Shown: positions 18,619 to 27,469 of the stretch, one piece after another
How the letters are laid out: each line of letters begins with the position of its first letter
Position numbering within the stretch: the first letter of the stretch is position 1
Source of the DNA: Adlercreutzia mucosicola DSM 19490
Lineage (GTDB): Bacteria > Actinomycetota > Coriobacteriia > Coriobacteriales > Eggerthellaceae
Direction of reading: 5' to 3'
Assembly: GCF_000422625.1 (NCBI RefSeq)
Contig: NZ_AUGK01000015.1
Coordinates: forward strand, 6,267 to 70,266
Length of the DNA: 64,000 nucleotides
The notes under the pieces: generated by a model
Database searches by the model: none
What the model was told of the DNA's origin: nothing
The model's input: the letters and a program-made list of their open reading frames with translations, nothing else
Position numbers and translations under genes: made by a program

Positions 18619-19161
18619 TTAGGCCTCGGTCTTGCCGGAGCGCACGACATAGCAGATGGTGAAGTAGCCGGCCACGCCGCCGCCCACGGCGCACACCACG
18701 CCCTTCAACAGCATCATGCCCGTCATCGACAACGGCAGGGACAGAAGCGTGGCCGTGAAGGCCCCCACGCCCATGATGGCGACGGTGGCCACCACGGTGG
18801 TGACCAGCAGGGCCGGCGCGTAGCTGGCGGGCACAAGCGACGCCGCACCGCCCAGATTCGCCACGTTCGGTCCGGCGAAGACGCCCTTGCGCAGATCCAT
18901 GCGCGTGAGCGGCACCACGATCACGAACAGCAGGATGCCCAGCAGCACGCCGGTGAGCGCGAAGTCGTGGAAGATGTCGGCCTCGCCGAACAGAGCCGCC
19001 GGCTCGCCCATGTGCAGCAGGTAGAAGATGACGGCGTTGATGATGCCGTTGATCACGCCGTAGCCGATGAGGCACTTGTTGAGCAGATAGGAGTTGAACG
19101 GCTTAGCAGGCCGCGCCGGCACCGGGGCGGCAGGGCCCGAGCTGGCCATCGTCTTTGCCAT
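18619..19161 (-). CDS. small four-helix membrane protein (paralogue 1)
   Basis: A 180-residue protein starting at the ATG preceded by AAAGGAA. A soluble Ala/Pro-rich N-terminus of about 27 residues is followed by four predicted membrane helices: 'LIGYGVINGIINAVIFYLL', 'GVLLGILLFVIVVPL', a Val/Ala-rich third helix, and 'GMMLLKGVVCAVGGGVAGY'. It shares the pattern 'LNKCLIGYGV.NGIINA' and 'VVPLTRMDLR.G' with its neighbour. I do not recognise the family. The motif-rich first helix (Asn, Lys, Cys, Gly) suggests a specific role rather than a plain anchor. The two paralogues share a strand and precede a divergent permease gene. Confidence 0.75.
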   Translation of the reverse strand: MAKTMASSGPAAPVPARPAKPFNSYLLNKCLIGYGVINGIINAVIFYLLHMGEPAALFGEADIFHDFALTGVLLGILLFVIVVPLTRMDLRKGVFAGPNVANLGGAASLVPASYAPALLVTTVVATVAIMGVGAFTATLLSLPLSMTGMMLLKGVVCAVGGGVAGYFTICYVVRSGKTEA

Positions 19162-19330
19162 GAGAGTTCCTTTCCCTATGCGACGACGCCGAGGGCACAG
19201 GCGCGTCCTCGGCGGTTTTCGTCTCGCATTATGGGCTGCGCTCAAGCGCGATCAGGCAAAACAGCAGGTCCTGTTACGGAAAGGTGGGCGTTGGGGAACC
19301 TTCGCCGCCCAACTGCTGCCAACCAGTAAC

Positions 19331-19891
19331 CTAGGCCGCGGCCTCGGCGGTGCGGGCGGCCATGGCGGCGGCCACGGCATCGGCCTGCTGCTGGGCGCGC
19401 ACCACGAAGCTCAAGGTGCACCAGCCGGCGATGGCGCCGCCCAGGGCGCACAGCACGCCCTTCAGGAGCATCATGGCGGTCACCGAGATGCCCGCGGCCG
19501 GCAGAAACAGGCTCGCCACGGCGGACAGGCCCGTCATGGCCACCAAGGCGATGGCGCCGGTGGCGAAGAGGGACCCGACGTAGGAGCCGGGCATGAGCGC
19601 GAAGGTGCCCTGGCCAGGCGTCGGCAGGGAGAACCTACCGTGCCTCAGATCCATGCGGGTCAGCGGCACCACGCAGGCGAACAGCAGCATGCCCAGAAGC
19701 AGGCCGGTGAAAGCGATGTCATGCACGATGTCGTGCATACCGAACATCGCGTCGGGGGCGCCGGCGTTGATGGCGGCGAAGATAGCAGCGTTGATGATGC
19801 CGTTCACCACGCCGTAGCCGATGAGGCACTTGTTCAGCGCGTAGGACTTGAAGGACTTGGGGGCCGAGGCGGTCTTGGCGGACTTTGCCAT
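19331..19891 (-). CDS. small four-helix membrane protein (paralogue 2)
   Basis: A 186-residue paralogue of the gene just downstream, with the same order of four helices, the same 'LNKCLIGYGV.NGIINA' first helix and 'VVPLTRMDLRHG' after helix 2. The ATG at 19891 follows AAAGGAA. The C-terminus ends in an Ala-rich tail. The 169-base gap to the next gene has no strong terminator, so the pair may be cotranscribed. A perfect 18-bp palindrome lies in the shared upstream region with the divergent permease. The function is unknown. Confidence 0.75.
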   Translation of the reverse strand: MAKSAKTASAPKSFKSYALNKCLIGYGVVNGIINAAIFAAINAGAPDAMFGMHDIVHDIAFTGLLLGMLLFACVVPLTRMDLRHGRFSLPTPGQGTFALMPGSYVGSLFATGAIALVAMTGLSAVASLFLPAAGISVTAMMLLKGVLCALGGAIAGWCTLSFVVRAQQQADAVAAAMAARTAEAAA

Positions 19892-20009
19892 GAGGTGTTC
19901 CTTTCTTCTGCAGTGCGGGTGCAACGAATTGCGGAGCCGGCGCGGGGCATGCGCGGCGTTTGACTGAATGCAGTATAGGAACCGGTGTTCCCTTTTTCCG
20001 CATGAACTG

Positions 20010-20027
20010 TTTCCGTTGCAACGGAAA
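20010..20027. promoter_or_regulatory. candidate operator, perfect 18-bp palindrome
   Basis: TTTCCGTTGCAACGGAAA lies between two divergent transcription units. It is nested in a looser dyad (TTTTTCCG at about 19993-20000 and CGGAAAGG at about 20040-20047). The form and place suggest a dimeric repressor or activator site controlling the permease, the membrane paralogues, or both. Confidence 0.55.
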
Positions 20028-20145
20028 ACGTTTCACAGTCGGAAAGGATTCAATCTCTCTACAATGAGCGCCGCCGAATCACGGAGTGCACAGACGAGAC
20101 TACTCTTTTCGGCGGAAGCATCCACTTATGATTAAAGGAGGAACA

Positions 20146-21831
20146 ATGGCGAAGAACACAACGACGCACCCCGAGGGGGGTGTTGAGAAGTTCCTCGTGC
20201 TGCCCATCATCGTGCTGATCCTGGCCCAGATGGGAACCTCGGGAGACAACGGCGCGCTCGGCCTGGCCAACCAGCAGCTGGTCGATGTCCTGGGCGCCAC
20301 CACCCCCGACATCCAGCTGGCGAACATGGTGTACTCGCTCATGGCCGGCGCCTTCATGGTGGCGGGCGGCCTGGTGGGCACCATCATCGGCTGGCGCACG
20401 AACTTCCGCCTGGGCGCAGCTTTGTGCGCGGCAGGCGAGCTGGTCATGGCGCTGTCGCCGAACATGACCATCTTCATCTGGGGAGGCCGCATTCTCGTCG
20501 GCTTCGGCGCCAGCTTCATGATCCCCTCGGTGCTGGGCCTTATCCCCTTCATCTACCACGGCAAGAACCGCGTGCTGGCCTTCGGCTGCATCGGCGCCGC
20601 CTCCGGCCTGTCGGCCTTCCTGCCGCTGATCCTGGGCATCGTGATGCAGTTCGGCGGCTTCCGCGTCACCTTCGGCGTGCTCGCCGTGTACTTCGCCCTG
20701 GTGCTGCTCTTGTCCTTCAAGCTGCCGGCCATCGAGAAGCCCGCTGAGAAGCTGAAGTTCGACGGACTGGGTACCGGCATCGCCGCCGTGGGCCTGTTCC
20801 TGTTCCTCGTGGGCCTGTCCCGCATCTCCGCCTGGGGCCTCATCGAGCCCTTCGCCGAGTGCCCCTTCACCATCTTCGGCATCTCGCCGGCCCTGCCCAT
20901 GGCAGCCCTCGGCCTGATCCTTCTGGTGATCCTCGTGCCCGTGGAGAAGCGCGTGGAGGAGAAGAACGGCATCGCGCTTCTGCCCCAGTCCTTCCTGAAG
21001 ACCCCCCAGGTGCGCGCAGGCCTGGTGGCCAGCGCCATCACCTTCTTCTTCATGGGCGTCCAGGCCATCCTGCTCTCGCCCTACCTGCAGCTGGTGGCCG
21101 GCTGGTCGCCGGTGCTCATGGGCGTCATGGCGCTGGCCGTGGGCATCCCCACCTTCATCTTCGCCTTCGGCATCCCCAAGATCGCCCCGAACGCCAACCC
21201 GCGCCGCGTCATCCAGATCGGCTACATCGTGATGGCCGCCGCCTTCATCCCCATGGCCTTCTCGCTGCACGGCTCTGAGGTCAACGGGCTCATGTGGGTC
21301 GGCCTGGCCATCGCCGGCGCCGGCGCCGGCATCGTGTCGGCCCAGGCCTCCAACATCGTGGCTTTGGCCGTCAACGAGCGCGACGCCTCCCAGTCCGGCG
21401 GCATCCAGACCACCATGCGCAACGTGGGCCAGGCCATCGGCGTGGCCGCCATCGGCGCGGTGCTCCTGTTCGGCATCACCGCCAACATCGACAACGCCAT
21501 GGCCGACAGCCCCGTCATCACCCCCGAGGTGCAGCAGGCCGTGGCCGAGCGCAACATCACGCTCATGGGCGACGCCCAGTTCGAGGCTACCATCGCCGAC
21601 ATCCCCATGGACGACGCCCAGCGCGCCGAGCTCGTGCAGTTGAACTCGGATGCCCGCATCCAGTCCACCATCACCTCCTACGTGGTGTCCGCGGTGCTGA
21701 TCCTGCTCGGCCTTCTCTCCACCCGCTGGATCACCATCTTCAAGAAGGATGAGGACGGCGCCGAGGAGACCGTAGTTCCCGAGACCGCCGGCGAGCAGCC
21801 CTTCGAGCCCGTGGTCGACCGCGAGATGTAG
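20146..21831 (+). CDS. MFS permease, DHA2 (EmrB/QacA-like) family
   Basis: A 561-residue integral membrane transporter with 12-14 predicted helices. The first helix is followed by 'GTSGDNGALGLANQQL', and motif-A-like 'GGLVGTIIGWRTNFRLG' sits between helices 2 and 3. A large polar segment (about 460-510) precedes the last helix. The ATG at 20146 is chosen for the AAAGGAGG just upstream. Antiporters of this type usually export drugs or metabolites with proton exchange. Here the amidohydrolase gene follows by 134 bases and a second, similar permease lies 4 kb downstream. That suggests transport of the amidohydrolase substrate or product, which is inference. Confidence 0.85.
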   Translation: MAKNTTTHPEGGVEKFLVLPIIVLILAQMGTSGDNGALGLANQQLVDVLGATTPDIQLANMVYSLMAGAFMVAGGLVGTIIGWRTNFRLGAALCAAGELVMALSPNMTIFIWGGRILVGFGASFMIPSVLGLIPFIYHGKNRVLAFGCIGAASGLSAFLPLILGIVMQFGGFRVTFGVLAVYFALVLLLSFKLPAIEKPAEKLKFDGLGTGIAAVGLFLFLVGLSRISAWGLIEPFAECPFTIFGISPALPMAALGLILLVILVPVEKRVEEKNGIALLPQSFLKTPQVRAGLVASAITFFFMGVQAILLSPYLQLVAGWSPVLMGVMALAVGIPTFIFAFGIPKIAPNANPRRVIQIGYIVMAAAFIPMAFSLHGSEVNGLMWVGLAIAGAGAGIVSAQASNIVALAVNERDASQSGGIQTTMRNVGQAIGVAAIGAVLLFGITANIDNAMADSPVITPEVQQAVAERNITLMGDAQFEATIADIPMDDAQRAELVQLNSDARIQSTITSYVVSAVLILLGLLSTRWITIFKKDEDGAEETVVPETAGEQPFEPVVDREM

Positions 21832-21882
21832 GCGCTCTCTCCGCTGATCGCGCCTCGCCCGCCACACGGGACGGGACGACCC

Positions 21883-21918
21883 GAGAGGCGGGCGGCCCCC
21901 AGTCGCCCGCCTCTTTCT
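21883..21918 (+). terminator. intrinsic terminator or attenuator between permease and amidohydrolase genes
   Basis: AGAGGCGGGCG, loop, CGCCCGCCTCTTTCT. A strong stem with a T-rich tail ends about 45 bases before the amidohydrolase ATG, so the two genes may not be fully cotranscribed. Confidence 0.65.
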
Positions 21919-21965
21919 ATGACCTACCGTCTACCCACCGGTCCCTTTTCGAGAAAGGACAACCT

Positions 21966-23594
21966 ATGAAACGGCTTTTCACCAACGCCACCTTCGTCAC
22001 CATGGTCGACGAGTTCGATACCGCCGACGCCCTGCTCGTCGACGACGAGGGCCGCATCGCCTTCGTCGGCCCCCTGGAGGAGGCTCGCAAGCGCGCCGAG
22101 GGCGCCGAGGAGGTGGACCTGGGCGGCGCCGCCGTGCTGCCCGGCCTCATCGACCCCCACAGCCACTTCACCGGCTCGCTGCAGTACCTGCTGTTCGCCG
22201 ACTTGTCCGCGTGCACCTCCTTCGCCGAGATCACCGAGACGCTGAAGGAGTTCGCCGCCAAGCGCCATATCGGGCCCGACGGCGTCATCATGGGCAACGG
22301 CTACGACCAGAACAACCTGATCGAGCAGCGCCACCCCGACAAGTCCGTCCTGAACGCCGTGTCCGAGGACATCCCGGTGCTCATCACCCACGTGTCGAAC
22401 CACATGGGCGTGGCCAACGACTGCCTGCTGAAGATGGCCGGCATCACGCCTGCCACCCCCGATCCGGAGGGCGGCCGCTACGGGCGCATGGACGGCACCG
22501 GGGATTTGGACGGCTACGCCGAGGAGCCGGCAGCCATGAACCCCTTCTACGCCATCACCACGCCGCGCCTGGGTCTGGACTTCAACGCCATGATCGGCGA
22601 CATGCAGCGCATATACCTGGAGCACGGCGTGACCACCTGCCAGGACGGCGCCACCGCCCCGGACATGGCCGCCGTCATGGTGGGCCTGGCGAAGGCCGGC
22701 CTCTTGCAGATGGACATCGTGGCCTACCCCATGTGGGGCACCGATGTCATGGCCACCCTGGCCGATAACGCCGAGTTCGACAGCCAGAGATACACCGGGC
22801 ACTTCCGCTTCGGCGGCCTGAAGATGTTTTTGGACGGCTCGCCCCAGGGGCTGACCGCCTGGATGACCGAGCCCTACGTGGAAGGCCCCGACGGCGAGAA
22901 GGACTGGGTGGCCTACAGCACCATGACCGACGAAGACGCCACCGCCTTTGCGAAGATCGCCATCGATTCCAACCACCAGCTTCTGTGTCACTGCAACGGC
23001 GACGCGGCCGCCGACCAGCTGCTGCGCGTCTACGAGGCGGCACGGGACGCGTCGGACAACCCGGACAAGATGGGCCTGCGCCCGGTGATGATCCACGCCC
23101 AGACGGCCCGCGCCGACCAGTACGAGAAGATGGCCGCCATCGGCATGATCCCCTCGATCTTCTCCTCCCACATCTGGTACTGGGGCGACGCTCACCTGCG
23201 CAACCTCGGTCCCGTGCGCGGCGGCCGCGTGAGCGCCTGCGGCGACGCGGCGCGCTCCGGCATCCCCTTCACCCTGCACACCGACACCCCGGTGCTGCGC
23301 CCGAACCTGCTGGAGGCCGCCTGGTGCGCCGTGAACCGCATCACCAAGGCCGGCGTGCAGTTGGACGAGGACCAGAAGGTGACGCCCTATGAGGCGATGC
23401 GCGCCATCACCTTCAACGGCGCCTACCAGTACGGCGAGGAGGCCGACAAGGGCACCCTGGAGGCGGGCAAGCTGGCCGATCTCGTGGTGCTCGACCGCAA
23501 CCCGCTGGCCGTGGACCCGCGCGAGATCCGCGACATCCAGGTGCTCGCCACCATCAAGGAGGGCGAGACCCTCTACGAGCGCGACGACCAGTAG
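21966..23594 (+). CDS. amidohydrolase family 3 (YtcJ-like) metal-dependent hydrolase
   Basis: A 542-residue cytoplasmic enzyme. The metal-binding 'GLIDPHSH' lies at about residue 60, a later His in 'LLCHCNGDAA' (about 340), the 'MIHAQT' strand (about 380) and a final Asp in 'FTLHTDTPV' (about 435) complete a typical set of metal ligands of the amidohydrolase superfamily. The C-terminal 'GTLEAGKLADLVVLDRNP' closes the small beta-sandwich. Family members cleave amides or N-substituted formamides; the substrate cannot be read from sequence. The ribosome binding site AAAGGA is close to the ATG. Its position between two MFS permeases and a regulator suggests an inducible catabolic unit. Confidence 0.88.
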   Translation: MKRLFTNATFVTMVDEFDTADALLVDDEGRIAFVGPLEEARKRAEGAEEVDLGGAAVLPGLIDPHSHFTGSLQYLLFADLSACTSFAEITETLKEFAAKRHIGPDGVIMGNGYDQNNLIEQRHPDKSVLNAVSEDIPVLITHVSNHMGVANDCLLKMAGITPATPDPEGGRYGRMDGTGDLDGYAEEPAAMNPFYAITTPRLGLDFNAMIGDMQRIYLEHGVTTCQDGATAPDMAAVMVGLAKAGLLQMDIVAYPMWGTDVMATLADNAEFDSQRYTGHFRFGGLKMFLDGSPQGLTAWMTEPYVEGPDGEKDWVAYSTMTDEDATAFAKIAIDSNHQLLCHCNGDAAADQLLRVYEAARDASDNPDKMGLRPVMIHAQTARADQYEKMAAIGMIPSIFSSHIWYWGDAHLRNLGPVRGGRVSACGDAARSGIPFTLHTDTPVLRPNLLEAAWCAVNRITKAGVQLDEDQKVTPYEAMRAITFNGAYQYGEEADKGTLEAGKLADLVVLDRNPLAVDPREIRDIQVLATIKEGETLYERDDQ

Positions 23595-23616
23595 AGGCGC
23601 CGCAAGCGTTCCACAG

Positions 23617-23668
23617 GGGCGGGCTTCAGCCCGCCCGCGAGAAGGGGAGGCTTTCGCCTCCCCTTCTC
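23617..23668 (+). terminator. REP-like hairpin plus intrinsic terminator after amidohydrolase
   Basis: GGGCGGGC/GCCCGCCC (23617-23624, 23629-23636) resembles the REP units elsewhere in the window. It is followed by a perfect 13-bp stem (23639-23651, 23656-23668) and a pyrimidine-rich tail. The hairpin also separates the convergent regulator gene. Confidence 0.7.
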
Positions 23669-23711
23669 CCCTTCTCCCCCTCCCTCTTTCCTTCCCCTAC
23701 TTTTCCTTCCC

Positions 23712-25592
23712 CTACTCGGCAAAGCGCACGAAGAACCCGTCGTCGGTCATCGCATCGGAGGTGTCGGCGTAATCTTCCACGAGGCGCTTGAAGGCCTGGG
23801 TCGCCGGCGTCAGATCGCCGCGCTCCTCGGGCGCCACCAGCAGCACCGCGGCCATGGTACAGCGCATCGATTCCGTTTGATCGGTGTCCTCCAGGCGGAA
23901 GATGCGAATGCCAGTCTTGCGCACCCCTTCCCCGCACCAGGCGAACACCAGCGTGCGGTCCTTCACGATGGACAGCGTCCAGGCGAGCCACTGGAACCGG
24001 TCGAAGTCCATGGACAAAAGCCCGTCGGCACCCAAGTGCTCGAACAGAGCCGCGAACAGCCCCTCGGGGGACGGCGAGCAGGGCAGCACCTCCTGCTTCC
24101 ACACCGCCCGGGCCGCCCGGCCGCGCCGCCACAGAGGGATGGACGCGATGATGTGATCGATGTCGCTGCGGCTGACCGCCGGCGATATGGTCACGCTGGG
24201 GAAATCCACATCGAGTGGCTCAAAGGCCACGAGGAGGTCGAAGCGCTCGGCCAAAGGCGCAGGCTCGCGGCCCGGCGACGCGGCGGCGGTCACCTCGTTT
24301 TCCGTCAGCACATCGGTCACCGACAGCCGGCTCGACAGCTTCTCGATGCGGTGGGCGCCCCACAGGGCCAGATCGATGCCGCAGTTCACCACAAGCCCCA
24401 CTCGATAGCAGCGCATGGCCCCCACTTGGTCCAGGTAGTCCAGCAGCACCAGGATCAGCCGCGCGTAATCGGGGCTGAACAGGTCGGCCTCGCGCAAAGA
24501 CGGCAGACAGGCCAGCACCGAGGACAGCAGGCAGGCACCGTCCATGGCCTCGTACTTCACCGCCTCCTCGTTGGGATTGGGCGCCACTAAGCCGCAGGTG
24601 CGCCGGGCCAGGCCACTTTCAAGCAGAATGGCCAACGGCTTCGCCATATCTGCCGGCAGAGGCGCCCCGAAGGCGGCAACGAGGGCCGTATCGATATCGT
24701 CCACCAGACGCCGGGCGCGCTCGCTCGGCTCGTAGGCGCGGATGGCTGCCAGGCTCCACTGCCAGGTGCAGCAGTTCGCCATGTCGCGCAGAAGTCCCAT
24801 TTCCGCATCGCTGACCGCAATGGAGAAGTGGCGCTCGAGCCGCTTTTGGAGGTAGGTGAAAAACGGCGTGACCGGCTCGTCTGCGCGCCAGTGGGTCAGC
24901 GAGCAGCCCAGGCGGATGCGGGTCACCATGATGCAGAGGTACACTCCGAACTGCCACTGGGCGTTGCTGGAGAACTCGAATCCCAGATCGCGCTGCATCT
25001 CGGCGATGCAGCGCTCGAGGAACTGGCGGTCGTAGGGATCGATGGTGCCGAGCAGCGAGGGCAACACGCGCCGCCGCACCGCCGCAGCGGGAAAGGAGAA
25101 CAGCATCGACATCACGAAGCCGCGGATCGTCCATTCCGGGCCCTCCACGGTCACGCTGCGACCGAGGCGCAGCGAAAGGCCGCTTACGGCCAGCACCCCC
25201 TGCCACCAGCGCAGGTCGGCCTGGATCTGCTGCTTATTGCGGAACATGCGCCGCGCCAGCAGATCGGCGCTGTGGGGGCCCGGGTGACAGGTGAGCGCAA
25301 TCATCTCCTGGCAGAGGCGCTCGTAGCGGGGATGCATCTCCGCCTTGGCCTCGCCGAGCAAACGCTCGATGCGGTTCTCCTCGTCGGGCATTACCAGGAT
25401 GCGCAGGCCGGCCCCGCGCTGACGGGCCACGCGCGAGGCGAAGCCCTCGTGCTCCAAGGTGGCGTTGAGGGCCTTCACGTCGGTGCGCACGGTGCGCTCC
25501 GAGCAGCCCAGCTGGCGCGCATAGTCCGACGAGGTCTTGTAGTCGGTGGCGTTCAGCAGCGCCCGCAGAAGCGCTCCCTGGCGGCTGTTCAT
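23712..25592 (-). CDS. BglG/Mga-type transcriptional regulator with N-terminal HTH
   Basis: A 626-residue protein starting at an ATG preceded by GAGAGGAG. The N-terminus (1-85) is a winged HTH_11-type domain ('CSERTVRTDVKALNATL'). It is followed by a second HTH/PRD-like helical region (about 90-400) and a C-terminal alpha/beta part (about 410-620), the layout of BglG-family activators with PRD and EIIB/EIIA-like modules. I do not see the conserved PRD histidine at its expected place ('GVYLCIMVTRIRLG'), so PTS phosphorylation control may be lost. It is divergent from the second permease and convergent with the amidohydrolase gene, so it probably controls this cluster. Confidence 0.7.
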   Translation of the reverse strand: MNSRQGALLRALLNATDYKTSSDYARQLGCSERTVRTDVKALNATLEHEGFASRVARQRGAGLRILVMPDEENRIERLLGEAKAEMHPRYERLCQEMIALTCHPGPHSADLLARRMFRNKQQIQADLRWWQGVLAVSGLSLRLGRSVTVEGPEWTIRGFVMSMLFSFPAAAVRRRVLPSLLGTIDPYDRQFLERCIAEMQRDLGFEFSSNAQWQFGVYLCIMVTRIRLGCSLTHWRADEPVTPFFTYLQKRLERHFSIAVSDAEMGLLRDMANCCTWQWSLAAIRAYEPSERARRLVDDIDTALVAAFGAPLPADMAKPLAILLESGLARRTCGLVAPNPNEEAVKYEAMDGACLLSSVLACLPSLREADLFSPDYARLILVLLDYLDQVGAMRCYRVGLVVNCGIDLALWGAHRIEKLSSRLSVTDVLTENEVTAAASPGREPAPLAERFDLLVAFEPLDVDFPSVTISPAVSRSDIDHIIASIPLWRRGRAARAVWKQEVLPCSPSPEGLFAALFEHLGADGLLSMDFDRFQWLAWTLSIVKDRTLVFAWCGEGVRKTGIRIFRLEDTDQTESMRCTMAAVLLVAPEERGDLTPATQAFKRLVEDYADTSDAMTDDGFFVRFAE

Positions 25593-25816
25593 GACGGCTC
25601 CTCTCGCACGGCCCTTCGATGAGCGCTCGGCCCATGGATACAGTGTAGGCCGCGCCCGTGGGATCGATGCGACAAGTCCGTGGCAAGATGGCAACAATTG
25701 GAAGTGATTCACTCAACTGAAGCGGCCGCGTCTTCGGTTATGGAGGAAAATCGGTATCGGAAACAAGCTATCGGCCGGGCGGCTCCAAGCCGCCACAATC
25801 CGTTGAGGGGTTCTCC

Positions 25817-27469
25817 ATGGCAACCAGCGTCTCCGCCGTTGACCAGCGCCAACGGCCCACGTCTCTTTCAAAGGCATCCTATGTGCCCTTAGCCGTGCTC
25901 GCCTTCGCCCAGATCGGCACCTCCAGCGACAGCGCGGCCATGAACCTGGCCACGGCGAGCCTCGTGAGCGCCTTGGGCGCCACCCTCGACGACATCCAGG
26001 TGGCCACGACCCTGTTCTCGCTCATCGCCGGCGCCTTCATGATCGCCGGCGGCTTGGTGGGCATCACCATCGGGCTGCGCCGCGCCCTGCGCATCGGCCT
26101 TATCATGGCGGTAGTCGGCGAGGTGGTGGCCGCACTGTCCCCCAACATCTTCGTGTTCACCTGGGGAGGCCGCGTCATCATGGGCTTGGGCGCGTGCCTC
26201 ATCACCCCCTCTATCCTGGGATTGGTGGCCGCGCTGTACCAGGGCCGCCAGCGGGCCATCGCCTTCGGCACCATCGCCGGCGCCGCGGCCCTGTCCACCC
26301 TATCGCCTTTGGCCCTCGGACTCGTGATGGACACCACGGGCTTCCGCCTCACCTTCGCCATCATGGCCGGCTACTTCGCCCTCGTGCTGCTCTGCGCCCA
26401 TCTGGTGCCCTCGCTGCCGCCTGCGGGCAAATCGTCGCACTTCGACGTCGCGGGCACCGTGATCGCCGCCCTCGGCCTGGGGCTCGTGCTGCTCGGCGTG
26501 TCGCACCTGTCCGACTGGGGCATCACCACGCCCCAGAAGCTGTGTCCCTTCTCCCTGTTCGGCCTGCCTCCCACCCTGCCCGCCATCGCCATCGGCCTGG
26601 CCCTGCTGGGCATGCTCATACCCACCGAGCAGCGCGCCCAACGCCGCGGCAACGCACTCATTCCCACGGCTTTCGTCGGGTCGCCCGGCGTGCGCGCGGG
26701 TCTGACTGCTGTGTTCGTGCCCTTCTTCTACATGGGTGCCGTGGGCATTCTGGCCACCCCCTATCTGCAGCTGGTCACTGGCTTCACCGCCTTCCAGACC
26801 GGGCTTTTGTCGGTGTTGTCCGGTGTGCCCATGTTCCTGCTGGCCACCTTCCTGCCGAAACTGGCGCCGCATCTGTCCTCCCGGCTCATCATCCGCACGG
26901 GCTTCGCGCTGCTGGCCGTGGCTTGCGCTCTGATGGCCGTCGGCGTGCAGGCCCATGGTGTGAACGCGGCCCTGTTCTGCGGCATGACCTTAGGCGGCTT
27001 CGGCGTGGGCGCGGTGAACTCCCAGGCCAACAACGCTGTGGCCTGTGCCGTGACCAAGCAGGAGGCCGAGCAGTCCGGCGGCATCCAGGGCGCGGCCCGC
27101 AGTATCGGGCTGGCGCTGGGCACCGCCCTGGCCGGCACGGCCCTGTTGTTGGCCATGGGCGCGGGTTTTGCCGCCCAGGCCGCCGCCGAGGGCATCGATC
27201 CCGCGCTGACCGTGAAAGCCAGCGAGCAGGCCGCGGCCCTCATGAGCGACGGCTCCTTCGAGGCCCTGGCCGACCAGTGGGGCGCCGACGAGGCCCAAAC
27301 CGCCCAGCTCATTGAGGCGAAGGCCGCCGCCCAGGCCACCGCCATGCGCCTCACCTTCGGCGGCCTCGGTGCCATCGTGCTCGTCAGCCTCATCGCCACC
27401 CGCCACCTCGCCGAGACCTCGATTCCCCGCGAGCGGAAGGCACCTGCGGCACAGGAGCGCACCGCATAG
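25817..27469 (+). CDS. MFS permease, DHA2-like (paralogue of the upstream permease)
   Basis: A 550-residue membrane transporter, collinear with the permease at 20.1-21.8 kb. It has the same 'FAQIGTSSDSAAMNLA' opening helix, 'GGLVGITIGLRRALRIG' loop, 'QSGGIQGAARSIG' in a late helix (QSGGIQTTMRNVG in the paralogue) and a polar segment before the last helix. The ATG at 25817 follows a weak GAGGGG. It is divergent from the BglG-like regulator across 224 bases, a normal arrangement for a regulator and its target. It probably moves a substrate related to that of the other permease. Confidence 0.85.
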   Translation: MATSVSAVDQRQRPTSLSKASYVPLAVLAFAQIGTSSDSAAMNLATASLVSALGATLDDIQVATTLFSLIAGAFMIAGGLVGITIGLRRALRIGLIMAVVGEVVAALSPNIFVFTWGGRVIMGLGACLITPSILGLVAALYQGRQRAIAFGTIAGAAALSTLSPLALGLVMDTTGFRLTFAIMAGYFALVLLCAHLVPSLPPAGKSSHFDVAGTVIAALGLGLVLLGVSHLSDWGITTPQKLCPFSLFGLPPTLPAIAIGLALLGMLIPTEQRAQRRGNALIPTAFVGSPGVRAGLTAVFVPFFYMGAVGILATPYLQLVTGFTAFQTGLLSVLSGVPMFLLATFLPKLAPHLSSRLIIRTGFALLAVACALMAVGVQAHGVNAALFCGMTLGGFGVGAVNSQANNAVACAVTKQEAEQSGGIQGAARSIGLALGTALAGTALLLAMGAGFAAQAAAEGIDPALTVKASEQAAALMSDGSFEALADQWGADEAQTAQLIEAKAAAQATAMRLTFGGLGAIVLVSLIATRHLAETSIPRERKAPAAQERTA

